A DNA stretch of 64,000 nt from UBA5972 sp964567685 (lineage in GTDB: Bacteria; Pseudomonadota; Alphaproteobacteria; Rhodobacterales; Rhodobacteraceae). A program made the translations under genes and the position numbers. The stretch is taken from NCBI GenBank assembly GCA_964567685.1, contig CAZMNO010000007.1, positions 1 through 64,000 on the forward strand. Reading direction: 5' to 3'. A model generated the notes under the pieces. It searched no databases, had not been told where the DNA came from, and worked only from the letters and a program-made list of their open reading frames with translations. Of the stretch, positions 60,914-64,000 are shown one piece after another (within the stretch, counting starts at the first letter, position 1; each line of letters opens with the position of its first letter).

Positions 60914-62545
60914 ATGATTTCTGGAAGGGTCAATCCCAACCAAACCCTTGATAAAATGGGTGTCACCGGTCTGGGTGATACCCACTACAACTACATCGAA
61001 CCCACACTTGTCGAAGCCTCGCTGAACCGCGGCGAAAGCACACTTGGTTTGGGCGGTGCCCTGCTTGTGGAAACCGGCAAGCACACCGGGCGCTCGCCGG
61101 CTGACCGGTTCGTGGTTCGCACCCCCTCGGTTGAAGATACGATCTGGTGGGAAAACAACCATCCGATGGACGCGGGTGCGTTTGACGTGCTCGAGGCTGA
61201 CATGCGTGAACATATGAAGGGCCGCGAATACTTCGTTCAGGATCTCTATGGCGGTGCCGATCCGGCACACCGATTGGATGTGCGCGTGGTGACCGAACTG
61301 GCCTGGCACAGCCTCTTCATCCGACACCTGCTGCGACGCCTGGACCGGGATGAGCTTGACGGCTTTGTTCCCGAATATTCAATCATCAACTGCCCGAGCT
61401 TTGAGGCTGATCCCGAAAGGCATGGCTGCCGGTCCGGAACTGTCATCGCGCTCAATTTCGACAAAAAGCTGATCCTGATTGGTGGCACCGCCTATGCGGG
61501 TGAAAACAAGAAGTCTGTCTTTGCCCTTCTCAACTATCTGCTGCCTGAACGCGGCGTCATGCCGATGCACTGTTCAGCCAATCATGCGGTTGACCGCCCG
61601 GCTGACACCGCCATTTTCTTTGGTCTGTCTGGCACCGGCAAAACAACCCTGTCGGCCGATCCCGACCGCGTGTTGATCGGTGATGACGAACATGGCTGGT
61701 CGGACCGCGGCACCTTCAACTTTGAAGGCGGGTGCTATGCGAAAACCATCAACCTGTCTGCCGAAGCCGAGCCTGAAATTTACGCCACCACCACGAAATT
61801 CGGCACCATCATCGAAAACATGATGTTTGATTCAGAAACCAAAAAGCTGGATTTCGAAGATGACAGCCTGACCGCGAATATGCGCTGCGCCTATCCGCTG
61901 GAATATATCTCAAACGCCAGCAAAACCTCACTCGGCGGACAGCCCAAAAACGTGATCATGCTAACGTGCGACGCGTTTGGCGTTCTGCCTCCGATTGCGC
62001 GGCTGACCCCGGCGCAGGCGATGTATCATTTCCTGTCGGGCTTCACGTCGAAAGTTGCGGGTACCGAACAGGGGGTGACCGAACCCCAACCGACATTCTC
62101 AACCTGCTTTGGCGCACCTTTCATGCCGCGCCGCCCCGAGGTTTACGGCAACCTTTTGCGCGAAAAGATCGCCAAAACCGGCGCGACCTGCTGGCTGGTG
62201 AATACCGGTTGGACCGGCGGCGCGTATGGTGTTGGCTCCAGAATGCCGATCCGGGCAACGCGGGCATTGCTGACAGCGGCTCTGAACGGCACGCTCAATG
62301 ATGTCGAATACCGCAAAGACAAGAATTTCGGCTTTGAAGTGCCGGTGGATGTCGACGGAGTGGCCAATGTTCTTCTCAATCCTCGCCGCACCTGGGACAA
62401 CCCTGAAACCTATGACCGTGATGCCTCCCGGCTGGTGCAGATGTTCGCTGAGAATTTTGCCCAGTACGAAGACTATATCGACGAAGATGTCAAAGCGGTG
62501 GCGCTGGGAAGCAACAAGTTTATCCCGGATAACTGGGTCAGCTAG
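60914..62545 (+). CDS. pckA: Phosphoenolpyruvate carboxykinase (ATP)
   Basis: A 543-residue gluconeogenic enzyme that turns oxaloacetate and ATP into PEP, ADP and CO2. GKHTGRSPADRF (56-67) binds substrate, FGLSGTGKTTLSAD (about 235-248) is the kinase-1a P-loop and IGDDEHGW the metal motif. Length and motifs fit the ATP-dependent class. ATG at 60914 follows ACGGAGCAATTACT. It is divergent from chvI, matching the common alphaproteobacterial order, and ends 3 bases from the convergent TauE-type gene. Confidence 0.97.
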   Translation: MISGRVNPNQTLDKMGVTGLGDTHYNYIEPTLVEASLNRGESTLGLGGALLVETGKHTGRSPADRFVVRTPSVEDTIWWENNHPMDAGAFDVLEADMREHMKGREYFVQDLYGGADPAHRLDVRVVTELAWHSLFIRHLLRRLDRDELDGFVPEYSIINCPSFEADPERHGCRSGTVIALNFDKKLILIGGTAYAGENKKSVFALLNYLLPERGVMPMHCSANHAVDRPADTAIFFGLSGTGKTTLSADPDRVLIGDDEHGWSDRGTFNFEGGCYAKTINLSAEAEPEIYATTTKFGTIIENMMFDSETKKLDFEDDSLTANMRCAYPLEYISNASKTSLGGQPKNVIMLTCDAFGVLPPIARLTPAQAMYHFLSGFTSKVAGTEQGVTEPQPTFSTCFGAPFMPRRPEVYGNLLREKIAKTGATCWLVNTGWTGGAYGVGSRMPIRATRALLTAALNGTLNDVEYRKDKNFGFEVPVDVDGVANVLLNPRRTWDNPETYDRDASRLVQMFAENFAQYEDYIDEDVKAVALGSNKFIPDNWVS

Positions 62546-62548
62546 CGT

Positions 62549-63319
62549 TCAGCCCATCAGGCCGCGCCTGAGCAGGTTAAGCCCGGCTATCACCAGCACG
62601 ATCAGCGTCAGGCGCTTGAACAGCGCCTGATCCAGGCGGTCCTGCATCCTGAGCCCGATTGCCTGACCGACCAAAGCCGCCGGCACCAGCAAAATGGAAT
62701 ATGGCAGCGTCTCCTCTGTCAGCACGCCTGATTTCACATGCGCTGAAAACAAAAGGACTGATCCCAACAGATAGATCACACCCTGAATACGCACATGCTC
62801 GGCTTTCGGAATATCAAGCGCGTTCAGATAAAGAATGGTCGGCGGCCCCCAAACCCCCGTTAGCCCGCCGAAGAACCCGGCAGTGAGGGCCACGAAAAAC
62901 TCCGTTACCCGCTCAAAACCGGCGCGAACACGCGGCTGCCATCCCGCCAGAGGCAACATCGCAAAAAGAATAATCGGGCCACCCAGGATGATGAACAGCA
63001 CGTTTTCCGGCAGGATTGTCACCAGCTGAGCGGAAAGCAGGATCATCGCAAACAAAACGAGGTTGAAGCGCCAGAACCGTTTGAAACTGTCAACGGCATT
63101 GTCCAGACCGGTGCGAAATGCCTGCAGAACATTGGTCACAACCGTCGGCACGATCAACGCGGCAACCGCAACTTCAGCAGGCATGAACGACCCGATGCCG
63201 GAAATTACGATCATCGGCAGCGCGAAGCCGACGACACCTTTCACGAACCCGCCAAATGCCGCCACGAACATCGAGGCCAGCAACAGCACTACGCTCATAT
63301 CGGTCAGAATTCCGATCAT
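62549..63319 (-). CDS. TauE/SafE-family anion transporter
   Basis: A 256-residue inner-membrane protein with about eight helices. FGGFVKGVVGFALPMIVISG (about 23-42) and GFFGGLTGVWGPPTILYL (about 149-166) are the two repeated family signatures. Known members export or import sulfite, sulfoacetate or related organic anions; the substrate here is unknown. ATG at 63317-63319 or the internal ATG at 63296-63298 could be the start, and neither has a clear ribosome binding site. Confidence 0.88.
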   Translation of the reverse strand: MIGILTDMSVVLLLASMFVAAFGGFVKGVVGFALPMIVISGIGSFMPAEVAVAALIVPTVVTNVLQAFRTGLDNAVDSFKRFWRFNLVLFAMILLSAQLVTILPENVLFIILGGPIILFAMLPLAGWQPRVRAGFERVTEFFVALTAGFFGGLTGVWGPPTILYLNALDIPKAEHVRIQGVIYLLGSVLLFSAHVKSGVLTEETLPYSILLVPAALVGQAIGLRMQDRLDQALFKRLTLIVLVIAGLNLLRRGLMG

Positions 63320-63490
63320 CGAACGTCAGGCGCGGGCAGAGTGTGAATGGGTATTCGCTGCGTCATTTTCGTTCGCCATTCGGTTGAATTACGCATTTTT
63401 GTTGCGCTGCGATGCAGCATTGGCTAGGACCGCCTGAGTGAATGAACCCCCCCGATTCCCAGAGCGGGCCACTAAAGACAGGACAGAAAA

Positions 63491-64000
63491 ATGAGTGAAG
63501 CACAAGCCCCGATCCTTGCCGGCCTTCTGGACCTCTGCGCCGCTACATTGCCGTCAAACGAAAAGCTTCTGGCAGATGCAAACGCCGCCCTGCGCGCCCG
63601 CGTTGAAAGCGACGGCCGGGTTTCCGGCAAAGCGCTTGCGGCCGAGCAGTTTGCAGCGCACGCGTTTTCCTGGGTTGCCACCTATGTCGAAGCATTGCGG
63701 CAGATGCACCATTGGGCAGCCACCCTGAATGACGAGGATAAGTTCGGCGAAATCGAAGCGCTGATCCTGCAAATCGCCTTTGGCGAATATCTGGCACAGC
63801 TTCAGGGCGGCATTCCGATGAGCCAGGGCGAGATCGCCCGTCTTTCGGAGTTTGGCCTAAACCCAGCCGATTACCGCTCGGACGCCACCGATACCTTGAT
63901 CACCAGCGGCAACAGCGAAGCAGCGCGGTCCCGTCTTTGCACCCTGATGCAGGAGCGCGCGGGTGTTGCCACTTTTGGCGCCACCGGGCTTGACGACGAA
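63491..64000 (+). CDS. Acyl-CoA dehydrogenase, N-terminal part (cut by window edge)
   Basis: The first 170 codons of a gene that runs past the right edge. The N-terminal region, a helical segment with GKALAAEQFAAHAFSWVATY and FGEYLAQLQGGIPMSQGEI, matches the extended N-terminal part of certain alphaproteobacterial acyl-CoA dehydrogenases before their main catalytic domain. The catalytic part is not visible, so the call is moderate. ATG at 63491 is preceded by AAGACAGGACAGAAAA, a plausible ribosome binding site. A role in fatty-acid or amino-acid acyl-CoA oxidation through etfBA is likely. Confidence 0.75.
   Translation, partial: MSEAQAPILAGLLDLCAATLPSNEKLLADANAALRARVESDGRVSGKALAAEQFAAHAFSWVATYVEALRQMHHWAATLNDEDKFGEIEALILQIAFGEYLAQLQGGIPMSQGEIARLSEFGLNPADYRSDATDTLITSGNSEAARSRLCTLMQERAGVATFGATGLDDE

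Noticed and set aside
60706..60951. 81-codon plus-strand frame before and into pckA
   Set aside because: It overlaps the pckA start in another frame and has no family match.
1..64000. Mobile elements, CRISPR arrays, tRNA or rRNA genes
   Set aside because: No transposase, integrase, spaced direct-repeat series or tRNA-like cloverleaf with a T-arm consensus was recognised when reading the gaps. Very diverged elements could be missed.

Overview
This 64 kb window looks like ordinary chromosome from an alphaproteobacterium of the order Rhodobacterales, probably the Roseobacter group. That placement is inferred from gene content, not from a search. The evidence is the ChvI-ChvG-HprK-RapZ-EIIA-HPr operon beside divergent pckA, a TrcR (DUF1013) cell-cycle regulator, COQ9 beside rpsU, a 44-residue aa3-oxidase subunit IV, a DmdC-type acyl-CoA dehydrogenase, a DUF6473-like protein and a moderately high GC content. 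About 68 protein genes are supported. No rRNA, tRNA, CRISPR array, transposase or phage gene was recognised.

Layout. 0-12 kb: hrpB helicase, two hypothetical genes, a MeaB-type GTPase, secreted RNase T2, trcR, a PLP aminotransferase, a phosphatase/ABC-exporter pair, a copper chaperone with a small partner, and rpmB with its terminator. 12-26 kb: a secreted hydrolase, a sulfide:quinone-oxidoreductase-like flavoprotein, an AT-rich orphan, a U32 Fe-S protein, a twin-hairpin element, quinone reductase and COQ9, rpsU, two paralogous lipoproteins, the tiny cytochrome oxidase subunit, an MBL hydrolase with an acyl-CoA dehydrogenase, Sua5, AlgH and a DsbD-N protein. 26-33 kb: a noncoding stretch with a 20-base inverted repeat, an RND efflux pump with its adaptor, moaB and a family-4-like uracil-DNA glycosylase.

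33-45 kb: a pyrimidine operon, pyrB to a dihydroorotase-like gene that lacks its metal ligands, interrupted by an AT-richer DUF4268-like gene and a membrane gene. It continues into plsY and is followed by a DUF805 gene, an MFS carrier, glutamate-cysteine ligase, rsmE, ubiA, an OmpA-family protein with a coiled-coil partner, and moaD/moaE. 45-55 kb: pgsA, uvrC, an AT-rich gap with one DnaA-box consensus, a pteridine-reductase-like SDR, a Ca/Na antiporter, an S49 peptidase flanked by small zinc-ribbon genes, etfBA and hbdA. 55-64 kb: an acyltransferase, the regulatory PTS/ChvGI operon, pckA, a TauE-type carrier and the start of an acyl-CoA dehydrogenase cut by the window edge.

How the genes fit together. 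Several genes serve respiration and quinone chemistry (ubiA, COQ9, the SQR-like protein, the cytochrome oxidase subunit, etfBA). Others serve acyl-CoA metabolism (two acyl-CoA dehydrogenases, hbdA, meaB), molybdopterin synthesis (moaB, moaD, moaE) and envelope homeostasis (ChvGI, RND pump, OmpA, lipoproteins). The regulatory PTS/ChvGI block beside pckA suggests linked control of carbon metabolism and envelope state. No clear new multi-gene defence or mobile system was found. The more unusual items are the metal-ligand-less dihydroorotase in an interrupted pyr operon, the paired lipoproteins with a conserved His-Asp-Cys arrangement, the glycosylase that lacks most Fe-S cysteines, and two noncoding inverted-repeat regions.
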